This document shows positions 47,901 through 54,823 of a stretch of 64,000 bases of DNA, piece by piece. The stretch is from positions 275,880 to 339,879 of the forward strand of contig JAPPIK010000056.1 of assembly GCA_028820655.1 (NCBI GenBank). The letters run 5' to 3'. The notes beneath the pieces are model-generated. The model worked only from the letters and a program-made list of their open reading frames with translations. It made no database searches and had not been told where the DNA came from. Made by a program: the position numbers and the translations under genes. How positions within the stretch are numbered: the stretch's first letter is position 1; every line of letters begins with the position of its first letter. Source of the stretch: Candidatus Poribacteria bacterium (lineage in GTDB: Bacteria; Poribacteria; WGA-4E; JAJDTR01).

Positions 47901-48202
47901 ACAGATTCGTGCAATTGTTAAACGCGACAAATTACCCCAACCCGTTCACGGAAGAAACGACCATCACCTGTGAACTCACTGGAGCTGCGGATGAGGTCAG
48001 CGTAAAGATTTACAGTCTGTCCGGAAGGCTCGTACAAGAGTTTTCGGAGGAAGCCACTGCCGGATTCATGATGATTCCATGGGATGGGCGTGATCGGAAT
48101 GATGAGGAGGTTGCCAATGGTGTCTATTATTGCAAGATTCGGGTTGTGCAAGCGGGAGAGAAGGACTTGACTGAACTCATCAAACTGATGAAACTAAAGT
48201 AG
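41924..48202 (+). CDS. Gingipain-type C25 cysteine protease with type IX secretion sorting domain
   Basis: The 2092-residue protein starts with a hydrophobic export segment (about 24-51, IAQVLSFIVWASAVILGSIG) and a propeptide-like region, then a peptidase C25 domain (about 700-1090). The catalytic His960 is in QYAGHGGRIVW and Cys994 in VLSCYNGYFD; the spacing of 34 is close to that of gingipain R. DGTYDFRG and GRLPAET are also family marks. A long beta-rich region follows, and residues 1998-2092 form a type IX sorting domain (NYPNPFTEETTI, VKIYSLSGRLV, VANGVYYCKI). It would be exported and processed at the outer membrane. The next gene is its likely partner. Confidence 0.92.
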   Translation: MNYPNDKQSQGSNRPLKRWSAPFLFPIAQVLSFIVWASAVILGSIGTLSYAEIIVNSDVDGISVEFNLPPLNVTSIERNGVAYQSVSYEECGFTSEAGDPHLPVSRILLGVPADASFSVEVLDATNETRLNHRLPPVPHQVLSRDIDNPTSWNDIGRSQEQIQTPTEQWREDGPAYRTGALFPSGLADIVYEGYIRSQRVICLALHPIQYNPKSRALRLHPRMVVRVNFHASEQNPVSTFGTSLSQNSMSTSSIVEEPERFERTFRNLLSNYDAAKAWRAPREKTLSAPAIRQAHALIPSEAQYKILVEETGIYRLTRDDLINNWGIDLSQVPVRNLHLRIGDAEVPIYIHGEEDGSFDSGDYIEFLGLDARNRYTNWNVYWLRVEREPGIRVSQIDATPDDPTATVIPVFRSKIHFEEDLLTSNLEHRFPDSVSKGDKHGWFDALDFWYWDGIRNSSDYNEMNLEFPLFDLARSFVQPKIRVLLQGGTPMAHEILTSVNGVRIDNAKWRRQDTITVEKTLRVWDNLKDVTKGDWNTLNLTRVDTTVEDDTTRYPYHVYVNSFDVEYTRLLKAVNDYLEFSSPASKESYAVRKRRNLQYTVRTFLSPDVEVFEHDGTGLISKLKNPTVSRIELDLEERNRLRAIMHVNASGNSEDVDDLRLIVPQVAFDATFQVPDTHDSQFVAVSSAGVRTPVRVEEVPKSELLSPANGADYLIITHPVFREPSMRLAQWRSTPRGGGFRTKVVDVTEIYDSFGKGMVDPKAIKRFLAYAYQNWEPPALSHVVLMGDGTYDFRGVDKDLYREPPEDLGYIPPHYIWTSSFGRTSADHWYATVSGLDELTDFYVGRLPAETVGEAMEIVDKIVNYEDRRPNGSWRRQIISVADDEVNNSGDFIFKKSLNEIAQSHTLLGYETIEIFLEDIIDLVEANPDDYPDTLPKHVAKERIIRALSDGAILAQYAGHGGRIVWAHENIFGNVSVDLVEPTPHIPFMLVLSCYNGYFDQPGEPSMAEKLLRKEKGGIIGMLSATRLTYGSGNDALNRIIFDHLFKRNERQLGALSFDTKVELLINRGISGNIDVMMGYTLFGDPAMKLAMADYEIQPKVQSKTVVPGGTVEIEAGLILEAVYDPRLKHKQFSATSDFNGRLQVKAIFPGNYATGQGENGAVEFYTGDVIVTKEAQVTNGEFPALVIAVPDNINSGPAHVEYYAESSTHIAVGGASLTVLEPKILDIQPEVVDETSFRISAQVSDELSDEGIKEIVLSWRNPETRNWESVIMIPDQPRGKGWYTVPSPLLLAANGAAIRYDIQVTDIDGNVIVSDLLNYRPVVFPNLTLVDAGEFSRNALIYYQYSHEIDAWTLNADIQQVEDVELKDAVEVFFFDGNPDLNSDHVVDTEARQLGRVQTPPEAWKRRDPLEIHKTPHFQGQTLTQPRAFQADPLNINWLATATLRHELPIGDHEIFAWIDPVFDINASISGKVMEGDDEDNLGQQNLQVRDTLIGKTAKRVFSHDGVIDFRMPRNVAPQPAVLTIMEMTEQEQPQPVQQTSLKRINLPNKNHAVAYNVTVRDSEPNTQLDQTVTAELRFDLDALKWEIGEELFGKLDYRDDVALMDFSHFSPEQNAAINLGAEQRAKEIGVYLWVERLGKWTRLTSELVTGSNGSIEVQPTIAGITSSNSGGGTLENVHLDPLGARMGRWVLLFTSASRYRLLAGDSATPLEVITSDRYVGFPQDPPVYIDGVAIDIEYDERDFRFGDVLTFDVIQDSASRESSLYAVSFLEENRGTGVIQFLRVTPGSNMPRDRWVILFVDSERFQIEGQESGVLSRNGNPVQGTVGEEFSYPEYGLSLKLSQGRWKFEAGDSFTFETREVGRVRAEVPILGPLTLMRSDDVIPPDIQLTIGEQNFVDGDPVSTNPLIQATLTDNNGIDYITRPLHMEMLHDGDSSLIPATEYRLSHLPGSNQVVLNYRPYQLDPGTYQVRLAAGDLEGNESEKEVEFRVHRFVQLLNATNYPNPFTEETTITCELTGAADEVSVKIYSLSGRLVQEFSEEATAGFMMIPWDGRDRNDEEVANGVYYCKIRVVQAGEKDLTELIKLMKLK

Positions 48203-48211
48203 CTGAATCCG

Positions 48212-48241
48212 GATGCCGAAAACACGTGTTCATGTGGCATC
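48212..48241 (+). terminator. Hairpin between the C25 protease and PorV/PorQ genes
   Basis: Outer stem GATGCC/GGCATC with an inner AACACGTGTT palindrome. It lacks a T-tract and may only attenuate, since the next gene starts 31 bases further. Confidence 0.35.
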
Positions 48242-48271
48242 TTCGACATCAACACAGGGAGATGGTAGCTG

Positions 48272-49354
48272 TTGAATTCTGGAGAGTCCTACATCAAGAA
48301 AACATTCCTCATTTTGACGCAGAATAGGTTTAGGAAGTCAAATCTGAGAATTCGCAACTTGCGCGGCGTTTGCCTTCTATTAGTCCTCCTTCTATGCCAA
48401 TCCTTGGCTGAAGCTGCTACCAAGTATGCCGGAGAATTCTTGACGCTCGGCGTCGGGGCGCGCCCACTCGGGATGGGAGGTAGTTATGTGGCAATCTCAG
48501 ATGACTCAACGGCAACTTACTGGAATCCGGCCGGACTGGGATACCTAAGTCATTCCGAGATTTCGTTTATGCACTCTAGTCTGGGCGACTTAAACAGCTA
48601 TGACTTCGTCAACTATGTTCAACCCATTGGCAGACATACCTCCATGGGGCTTAGCTGGTTGCGAGTGGGTGTAGATGACATCCCGATCACGAACTTGCCC
48701 ATTCCGTCAGGTGGCGTTGGTCCCGGAAATCGACCTGAAATAAAGCAAACCTTCAACAACACGGACAATGCATTCCTCCTCTCGTATGGCAGAAAGGTTG
48801 GTCCGGAGACATGGAGGTTATTTGCAGGGGGAAATGCGAAGGTAATTTATATCTCAGCGCTCCGAAATCTCAATGCAATCGGCTTTGGTGGAGACCTTGG
48901 TATCATTTGGCGTTCCGACCGTGAAAAAGCCAATCATCTATCGGTTGGCATAATGGCACAAGATTTCTTCAAGACGAAACTTTACTGGAACACACCGCCC
49001 GACGAACCGGGACAAGCATCAAACACGGACACCATTAATCCCAACCTTAAGATCGGTTTTGCGTACAGCGTTGATGCCGCGGCGTTAAATAGCCGACTAT
49101 TGCTAACCGTCGATACCGATAGCCTACATTCGTTCGAAATGCACTACGGTGCCGAGTACGTGTTTGCAAAGTTATTGGCGTTGAGAATTGGCTTGCAGGA
49201 GCGGAAAGGGATTACCACGACTCGCCTTATGACTGCCGGCGCTGGCCTCAAGCTATCGTTTTTGACGGGTTCCGCGTTCTCGGTAGACTACGCATACCTC
49301 GGCAATGAGGAACTTGGCACAAGCAATCGGATCTCTCTCATGACGCGGTTTTGA
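48272..49354 (+). CDS. PorV/PorQ-like outer-membrane beta-barrel protein
   Basis: The 360-residue protein has a late signal peptide (VCLLLVLLLCQSLAEA) and a mature start KYAGEFLTLGVGARPLGMGGSYVAISDD followed by TYWNPAGLG, the mark of the PorV/PorQ family, which are FadL-like barrels. In type IX secretion PorV carries or receives the sorting-domain cargo at the outer membrane. It starts at TTG 48272, 10 bases after AGGGAG, with no ATG alternative. Its place 70 bases after a sorting-domain protease supports that role. Confidence 0.88.
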   Translation: MNSGESYIKKTFLILTQNRFRKSNLRIRNLRGVCLLLVLLLCQSLAEAATKYAGEFLTLGVGARPLGMGGSYVAISDDSTATYWNPAGLGYLSHSEISFMHSSLGDLNSYDFVNYVQPIGRHTSMGLSWLRVGVDDIPITNLPIPSGGVGPGNRPEIKQTFNNTDNAFLLSYGRKVGPETWRLFAGGNAKVIYISALRNLNAIGFGGDLGIIWRSDREKANHLSVGIMAQDFFKTKLYWNTPPDEPGQASNTDTINPNLKIGFAYSVDAAALNSRLLLTVDTDSLHSFEMHYGAEYVFAKLLALRIGLQERKGITTTRLMTAGAGLKLSFLTGSAFSVDYAYLGNEELGTSNRISLMTRF

Positions 49355-49423
49355 TCCGTTACAAAGAGAATTTCGCGCCTTAATTTGAGCCATTCAACAC
49401 TCCCCCTTCTTCCTACCCCGTCG

Positions 49424-49726
49424 CTACAGCGTCGTAATCCGTGCTTCTTCGATATGGTTCGAGACGAGCCACTCCAATAAATCTTCCTGCTCATCGGTTA
49501 GTTCGATTTCAGCCCGGTTTTGGTCGTCTAGCGGGGATACCACGTAGAACACGCCTTCCTCAAGCAATTCGGAGGTGCGGGCAATGGGAAAGAATAATCT
49601 GTCGGGATTGCTGGAGTCATGAAATTTGCCCTCTGTGAAATATGGAAGTTGGTTTCTTAGAGTCTCCGAAATCTCATGCGGTGAAACCGATGTTTTGTCC
49701 AGCGGGATCAACGAATATTTTGTCAT
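49424..49726 (-). CDS. Small uncharacterised protein at the end of the anmK operon
   Basis: The 100-residue acidic protein is not recognised. It contains LLEEGVFYVVSPLDD and ends with a helix-rich LTDEQEDLLEWLVSNH. ATG at 49726 has AAGGGAA at good distance. It begins 25 bases after anmK on the same strand, so it belongs to the peptidoglycan-recycling transcript. Confidence 0.65.
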   Translation of the reverse strand: MTKYSLIPLDKTSVSPHEISETLRNQLPYFTEGKFHDSSNPDRLFFPIARTSELLEEGVFYVVSPLDDQNRAEIELTDEQEDLLEWLVSNHIEEARITTL

Positions 49727-49751
49727 GGCATGTTCCCTTCAGGGAGTGCGC

Positions 49752-50939
49752 TCACGCGGGTACAAACTTCCCAAGTACGCTGGGTTGAGCGGCTCCGGTA
49801 ATCTGCGGAAGCCCCGCAGGATGGCCGTGAATGGCTTCGTTGGCAAGTATTGCGAACGCAATGGCTTCCTTTGCATCGCTAGGAATGCCGTACGAATCAG
49901 AGTTTAGAATGGGAATTGGGCCAAACAACCCTTTTAACCGATCCATCAAGGTTAGATTGCAAATTCCTCCCCCGCTAACACAAATTTCATCGATGGAATA
50001 ATGGGGCAATAGAAATCGGTTGTAATGCTCAAAAATAGTTTGCGCGGTGAATTCTGTGACTGTTGCAACCAAGTCGTCTGGCGACAATTCGTACACTTTT
50101 GCTTGTTCGGATGCCTTCTTGGCGAACTGCGCGCCGTAAACCTCCCTCCCGGTGGTCTTGGGTGGGGTTAAATTCAAGAAGGTGTCCCCAAGCCATTCTT
50201 CCAACAAAGCCGAATTAGCCCGACCTTGTGCGGCGATTCTCCCCGATTCGTCATACGTACGCTTTCCATGCGTCACGAATTTGGTCACAGCGTCGATGAT
50301 CATATTGCCGGGACCCGTGTCGGAACCGAGAACTTCGGAGGCACCCGCACCAGCCGGGATAAGGGTGACATTGGAGATTCCTCCGATATTTTGCAGTGCA
50401 ATCGTCCGATCTGCTTGCCGAAAAAGAAGGAAATCAACGTATGAAACAAGCGGTGCACCTTGCCCGCCGGCCGCAACATCGGCGACTCTGAAATCTTCAA
50501 CGATCGGGACACCCGTTCGATTCGCGATGACCGAGCCCTCGCCAATTTGCAGTGTGGAGGCGATTGAGTGGGTATCCATCTGTGGAGGAAGATGATGAAT
50601 CGTCTGACCATGGCATCCAATGAGGTCGACCGTGTCTATAGAGACGCAAGCTTTCTCGGCGAGCGACAATGCTGCCTCTGCGAATTTCTCGCCGAGGAGG
50701 AAATTCATCTGGCAGATTTCATCAACTCGGGAAGTCTCGGGGTCAAACAGATTGAAGATGCGTTCACGTAGTCCCTCTTCAAAGGGGAAGCAGTCAAAAG
50801 CGATGAGCTTGATTTGAGTAGAAATCCCGTGTCCGCAGATTTCAACAAGTGCGGCATCCACTCCGTCGGCGGAGGTGCCGGACATTAGTCCAACGACTTT
50901 TTTCGACTCCTTTTCAAATAGAGATTGTAATACCTTCAT
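49752..50939 (-). CDS. anmK: Anhydro-N-acetylmuramic acid kinase
   Basis: The 395-residue protein has the AnmK signature VGLMSGTSADGVDAALVEI and family blocks LIGCHGQTIHHLPP, TIALQNIGGISNVTLIP, GSDTGPGNMIIDAV and ICVSGGGICNLTLMDRL. It phosphorylates 1,6-anhydro-N-acetylmuramic acid to MurNAc-6-phosphate in the cytoplasm, a step in cell-wall recycling. It follows the NamZ-like gene by 135 bases on the minus strand. MurQ, the next enzyme, is not in the window. Confidence 0.94.
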   Translation of the reverse strand: MKVLQSLFEKESKKVVGLMSGTSADGVDAALVEICGHGISTQIKLIAFDCFPFEEGLRERIFNLFDPETSRVDEICQMNFLLGEKFAEAALSLAEKACVSIDTVDLIGCHGQTIHHLPPQMDTHSIASTLQIGEGSVIANRTGVPIVEDFRVADVAAGGQGAPLVSYVDFLLFRQADRTIALQNIGGISNVTLIPAGAGASEVLGSDTGPGNMIIDAVTKFVTHGKRTYDESGRIAAQGRANSALLEEWLGDTFLNLTPPKTTGREVYGAQFAKKASEQAKVYELSPDDLVATVTEFTAQTIFEHYNRFLLPHYSIDEICVSGGGICNLTLMDRLKGLFGPIPILNSDSYGIPSDAKEAIAFAILANEAIHGHPAGLPQITGAAQPSVLGKFVPA

Positions 50940-51074
50940 CAGACATTTGGGCAGAGCAACGCTATACAGCTACCGAGTGCACGACGATATCTAGATTGAT
51001 ATACGGATTACCATGGAATCATCGAATCGGTGAGGGGCAATCCCAAGCAACCGAGCCACGGGAAAGATTGAAAT

Positions 51075-52226
51075 CTAGGCGTAAATTAGAAACGGTTTCC
51101 GTCTTCGCGCAAATTCATCAAGGTCATTGCGCCAACTTTGAAGGATGTCGGCTGGAGATTGCCTAGCGATGAGTGCCCTACGCAGCGAATCCGTTCCCGC
51201 CAACAGATCAACAAAGTGTGTCCCATCCGCCACAGAAAACTCGAAACGACTGGGATAGGATTCTATAACCGTCGCTAGAAGATGGAGGACGATCTCAAAC
51301 GGCATAGCTCGTTCTCTATCCATTACGTGGACACCCACGCCATGGCACAACTCGTCCGAATATTTCGAAATCGACGGCACAAAATGAACGGGTCGGAATC
51401 GCACACCAAGAATTCCCAAATCGTTCATGGTCTCCGACCACCCGTCGGCATCCAGCCAAGGTGCGCCAATCCATTCAAACGGTTTTGTCGTCCCACGTCC
51501 TTCCGACAAGTTAGTACCCTCTATAAGACATGTCCCCGGATAAAGAATCGCCGTGTCCAGAGTTGGCATACTGGGCGATGAAGGCACCCATGGCAGCCCA
51601 GTTTGGTCGTACCACAAATTTCTCCTCCAACCGCGCATCGGAACCACCTCAAGTTGCAGGTCTAGTCGTAATTCAGCTTTGAAGAGAAGCGCGAGTTCGC
51701 CGATGGTCATGCCGTGCCGTATTGGGATCGGATGCGCACCGACGAAAGATATGTAGTCCTGCTGAAGCAATGTCCCCTCGAATCGATTCCCGCCAATGGG
51801 ATTCGGCCGATCCAAAACTATAAACTCAACATCATTCTCGCAGGCTGCCCGCATCGACAGAAGCATCGTGGTGATAAAGGTGTAGTAACGCGCGCCTACG
51901 TTCTGAATGTCGTACACCAACACATCGATACCCTTCAACATTTCCTGTGTTGGCTGAAGAGTGTCACCGTAAAGACTGTGGATCGGTATCAAGAGATGCT
52001 CATCGCTCGCAGAGGGTACTTTGAGCATATCCTGATGGTTTCCCCATAGTCCATGCTCGGGACTGAAAAGCGCCGTAAGACGGGTCTTCGGGCAGGCCGC
52101 AAAAAGGCTAACATTGCTCCGAAGATCTTCATCGACCCCGGTTTGGTTAGTGATTAGACCGATGTTTTTTTCTTCAATTAGGTGTGGTTTTTCACGGAGT
52201 AGAACCGTCAGTCCGGTCTCAATCAT
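51075..52226 (-). CDS. namZ: NamZ/YbbC-like exo-beta-N-acetylmuramidase (DUF1343, GH171)
   Basis: The 383-residue protein matches DUF1343: LITNQTGVDEDL, LFSPEHGLWGNHQ with the proposed catalytic Glu, VYDIQNVGARYYTFITTM, IVLDRPNPIGGNRFEG and PIRHGMTIGELALLF. B. subtilis NamZ removes MurNAc from the non-reducing end of muropeptides. This copy lacks a signal peptide, so it probably acts in the cytoplasm. Its ATG shares one base with the stop of the gene before it (TAATG), which shows tight coupling. Confidence 0.9.
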   Translation of the reverse strand: MIETGLTVLLREKPHLIEEKNIGLITNQTGVDEDLRSNVSLFAACPKTRLTALFSPEHGLWGNHQDMLKVPSASDEHLLIPIHSLYGDTLQPTQEMLKGIDVLVYDIQNVGARYYTFITTMLLSMRAACENDVEFIVLDRPNPIGGNRFEGTLLQQDYISFVGAHPIPIRHGMTIGELALLFKAELRLDLQLEVVPMRGWRRNLWYDQTGLPWVPSSPSMPTLDTAILYPGTCLIEGTNLSEGRGTTKPFEWIGAPWLDADGWSETMNDLGILGVRFRPVHFVPSISKYSDELCHGVGVHVMDRERAMPFEIVLHLLATVIESYPSRFEFSVADGTHFVDLLAGTDSLRRALIARQSPADILQSWRNDLDEFARRRKPFLIYA

Positions 52227-53269
52227 TAGTTGTACGAACCGAAGATCAATTCATGAAACCTATCCCGAAAACCAAGAATGCCTTCACGGGTCGCTTCCGG
52301 ATGAACCCGATTTGTAAGCAGTATGGCAAACATTTTTCGTCCAGGATGAATGCGAATGGATGTACCTGTGAAACCGCTGTGATAAAGCGAGCCGTCTTCT
52401 AGAATGATCCAACCGACGCTGCGATCCGAATTCAACCCCGCAGTATGGATTTCGCTCAGTTGATCGACACTATCAGATGATAATACACTGTCTCCGTCAT
52501 TGAGGAGAATCTGACAGAAGAGTGAGAGATCACCTGCAGTTGAAAAAAGACCGGAGTTGCCGGCAACACCGCCCAGAAAATTGGCGTTTTCATCATGGAC
52601 CTCTCCGCAGAGCACTCCCGCACGCCAATTGTATCGTTCCCCGTTTGCCATGCCTCTTTCGAACCTGTTAGAGTCCTCCGTGGCGGCACAATTGCTTTTC
52701 CATGCAGACGGAGGGCAGTACCGTGTTGCCATCATTTGGGCAGGTGAGAAAATCCTTTTCCGCGCCAAACGGTCAAGCGATTGTCCGGTAGTGTGTTCAA
52801 TAAGTTCGCCTAGCAAAATATACCCGAGACAACTGTAGACAACCTGCTGACCAGCCGGATATTCGAGTCCTATCTTTCCAAGGTACCGTGAAACCTCATC
52901 TCTCGATTTTACATTGAGATAGACCGGACGCCACGCGGGCAATCCGGAGGTGTGGGTGAGAAGGTGAAGGAGTGTGATTTCTTCGCGGTTGAATTCGGGA
53001 AGGTACGTTTTGACGGGATCGCCTACATCCAATATCCCGTCTTCCGCGAGCAGCGTGACCAGTGTCGCAACCACGATTGGTTTGGTCAACGACGCGACAT
53101 CAAAGATGGTATCACGCCGCATTGCCTCCAATTGCGGCCGCACCATGCGGTGTCCGAACGCTTCGTGATAGATAACCTTTCCCTCTTCAGCGATTACGGC
53201 AACCGCACCTGGGAAGACCTCATCAGAAATACCTTGCTGAAGCAGGGCGGAAATCTGATCAGAACTCAT
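52226..53269 (-). CDS. Serine beta-lactamase-fold hydrolase, AmiE/YbbE-like
   Basis: The 347-residue protein has SxxK as S60-L-T-K63 (VASLTKPIVV), the second motif as YSC at 145-147 in place of YxN, and HSG at 297-299 for KTG. In B. subtilis a protein of this fold, AmiE, splits MurNAc-L-Ala and is encoded next to namZ. The coupling with the NamZ-like gene supports the same role here. No signal peptide. It is the first gene of the four-gene minus-strand operon. Confidence 0.82.
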   Translation of the reverse strand: MSSDQISALLQQGISDEVFPGAVAVIAEEGKVIYHEAFGHRMVRPQLEAMRRDTIFDVASLTKPIVVATLVTLLAEDGILDVGDPVKTYLPEFNREEITLLHLLTHTSGLPAWRPVYLNVKSRDEVSRYLGKIGLEYPAGQQVVYSCLGYILLGELIEHTTGQSLDRLARKRIFSPAQMMATRYCPPSAWKSNCAATEDSNRFERGMANGERYNWRAGVLCGEVHDENANFLGGVAGNSGLFSTAGDLSLFCQILLNDGDSVLSSDSVDQLSEIHTAGLNSDRSVGWIILEDGSLYHSGFTGTSIRIHPGRKMFAILLTNRVHPEATREGILGFRDRFHELIFGSYN

Positions 53270-53375
53270 GGGTGTACATCGCGAAAAAGGGGTGATTGAT
53301 AATGGCTTAAGACATGATGCACATGACTGGGACTTCTAGGTTTACACCTCTGCATCCTTCGCAGTTTTAACTGTC

Positions 53376-54470
53376 TCAAAACTGTTGGAACCAGTTTGCC
53401 TTCGCAACCACGACAAATGCCTGTCCCGGCACGATTTCAAGGTCGCCGTCGAGTTGGCCGGATGCAATATCACCGGGACGGAACGGGTGAAATTTACCGT
53501 CGGCGAAAATCGAAATGAGCGAAATTCTAGCCAAAAAGTCCGGATAGCGAGCGAAGTCACTAACATGTTTGATGCTAGTATTTTTGTTAGGAATACCAAC
53601 CAGATTGGGCCCCGGGATTATTCGAACCGCGCCTTCCACCGGATCGCCGGTAAGCTCCAACATTACGGTGTTCCTCAAGGATACGAGTATTCCCGTGTAA
53701 GGCAGAATCGGCGCGTTAGCCGGAAAGTCGACATTGGAAGGCTTGAAGAACGCTTGAAACTGCGTCTCACGAGTCCGTTCCGGCGCCGGCGTGGTAATCA
53801 ACCAGTTGACATTACCCTCCCCGCCGAGGATATCAAACAAATCGCTAACCTTTGCGACAGTACGAGATGCGCCGTTGAATTCAGTGACCACGCTCGGAAA
53901 ATGAACCAAACTGGTACCGGACGGCACTGTCAATCTGAAGGTTCTAAGTAACTTGAGTTGTTCAATGAGAGTGTCGATACTCTCGCGGTGGGTAGTATTT
54001 CCAACAGACCTATAGCGGATTATCCCGCTCTTGTCTATGACAAACGCGGATGGTTTAGCGAAGAGTCCGCCATCAACCCCGTAAGCCCTAATGGTCTTCT
54101 TGTCCTCGTCAGCTAGCACCGGGAATTGGATCCCTTCTGCCTGAACAACCTGTACCTTCGATTTTGCCGGTGAGTCGACGCTTATGACGTAAAGTTCGGC
54201 GCCGAGCCGCTGGAATTCGCGATAATTGTCCTGCAACTCTACGAGTTGCTCAACGCAGAACGGTCAGAACACACCACGATAAAAGATGACAATCACATTC
54301 TCCGACCCGCGATGGTCGCTCAACGTGATGAATTCGTTATCCGTGTTCGGAAGCGTAAAATCCGGAGCTTCATCGTCAACCTTATTTCCAACTGCACCTT
54401 GAGCACTGCTAAGAGCGCTAAACACAAATACAACTATCAAAAGCAAGCCAAATCGGTAGTGTATCTTCAC
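53376..54470 (-). CDS. Selenocysteine-containing peroxiredoxin with C-terminal beta domain
   Basis: The 364-residue product needs the in-frame TGA at 54264-54266 to be read through as selenocysteine (residue 69). The context is [16 protein letters not shown]; related AhpC/TSA proteins have the peroxidatic Cys exactly there (FYRGxWCPxC), so the site becomes UxxC with Cys72. The frame is open on both sides: [16 protein letters not shown] before, [15 protein letters not shown] and [17 protein letters not shown] after. An N-terminal hydrophobic segment ([17 protein letters not shown]) suggests export. Residues from about 185 form an added beta-rich region (SLVHFP, NLVGIP). GTG at 54470 follows GGGAGG. 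A hairpin follows the TGA. Confidence 0.8.
54233..54249 (-). promoter_or_regulatory. Candidate bacterial SECIS hairpin
   Basis: On the minus strand GCAACUC and GAGUUGC form a perfect 7-bp stem closed by a GUA loop. The loop lies at 22-24 bases after the UGA, inside the range reported for bacterial selenocysteine insertion elements, and it begins with G as these do. Confidence 0.6.
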
Positions 54471-54496
54471 CTTATTTAAACCTCCCATAGTGTACA

Positions 54497-54524
54497 ATAT
54501 TACGCTGTGATGGCGGTCTATCAA
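54497..54524 (-). promoter_or_regulatory. Promoter of the selenoprotein gene
   Basis: On the minus strand TTGATA (54524-54519) and TAATAT (54502-54497) are 16 bases apart. Transcription would begin near 54490, which excludes an ATG at 54542 and supports the GTG at 54470. Confidence 0.5.
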
Positions 54525-54823
54525 TAGAATTGCATTATTCATCTTATCAAATTCTTGCGCAATGAGTCAATCGATTTTTAATTCAGTGTGTCTTGACAAG
54601 CGAAAGATCAAGATTGGGCAAAAATCCGAACTATACTTGAAGTTTCTTGAAATCCAAAGGCAATGTTACAGGGGACTGAGATGCATTCCCCGCGCTTCTG
54701 GATTAGGAATTTCCGCCTAAGTTGTATTGTTTGCCATGGATATGTTAGAATTAACCCCGATGCTAGACGTCGACCGTCAGTGTCTTTCCTTATCTCCAGC
54801 ACGGCAGAAAAGTTGCGAAAAAT
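54525..54823. other. Divergent intergenic region
   Basis: No gene is supported between the selenoprotein promoter and the UGPase gene. A TTGACA lies at 54594-54599 without a well-placed -10 partner. Confidence 0.4.

Noticed and set aside
53385-53951. 188-codon plus-strand open frame
   Set aside because: It is antisense to the C-terminal part of the peroxiredoxin gene and shows no domain.
53376-54236. Reading the minus-strand peroxiredoxin as two separate genes or a simple pseudogene
   Set aside because: The frame is identical on both sides of a single TGA at the exact reactive-Cys position, with a hairpin at SECIS distance and no other lesion; a sense selenocysteine codon explains this better.
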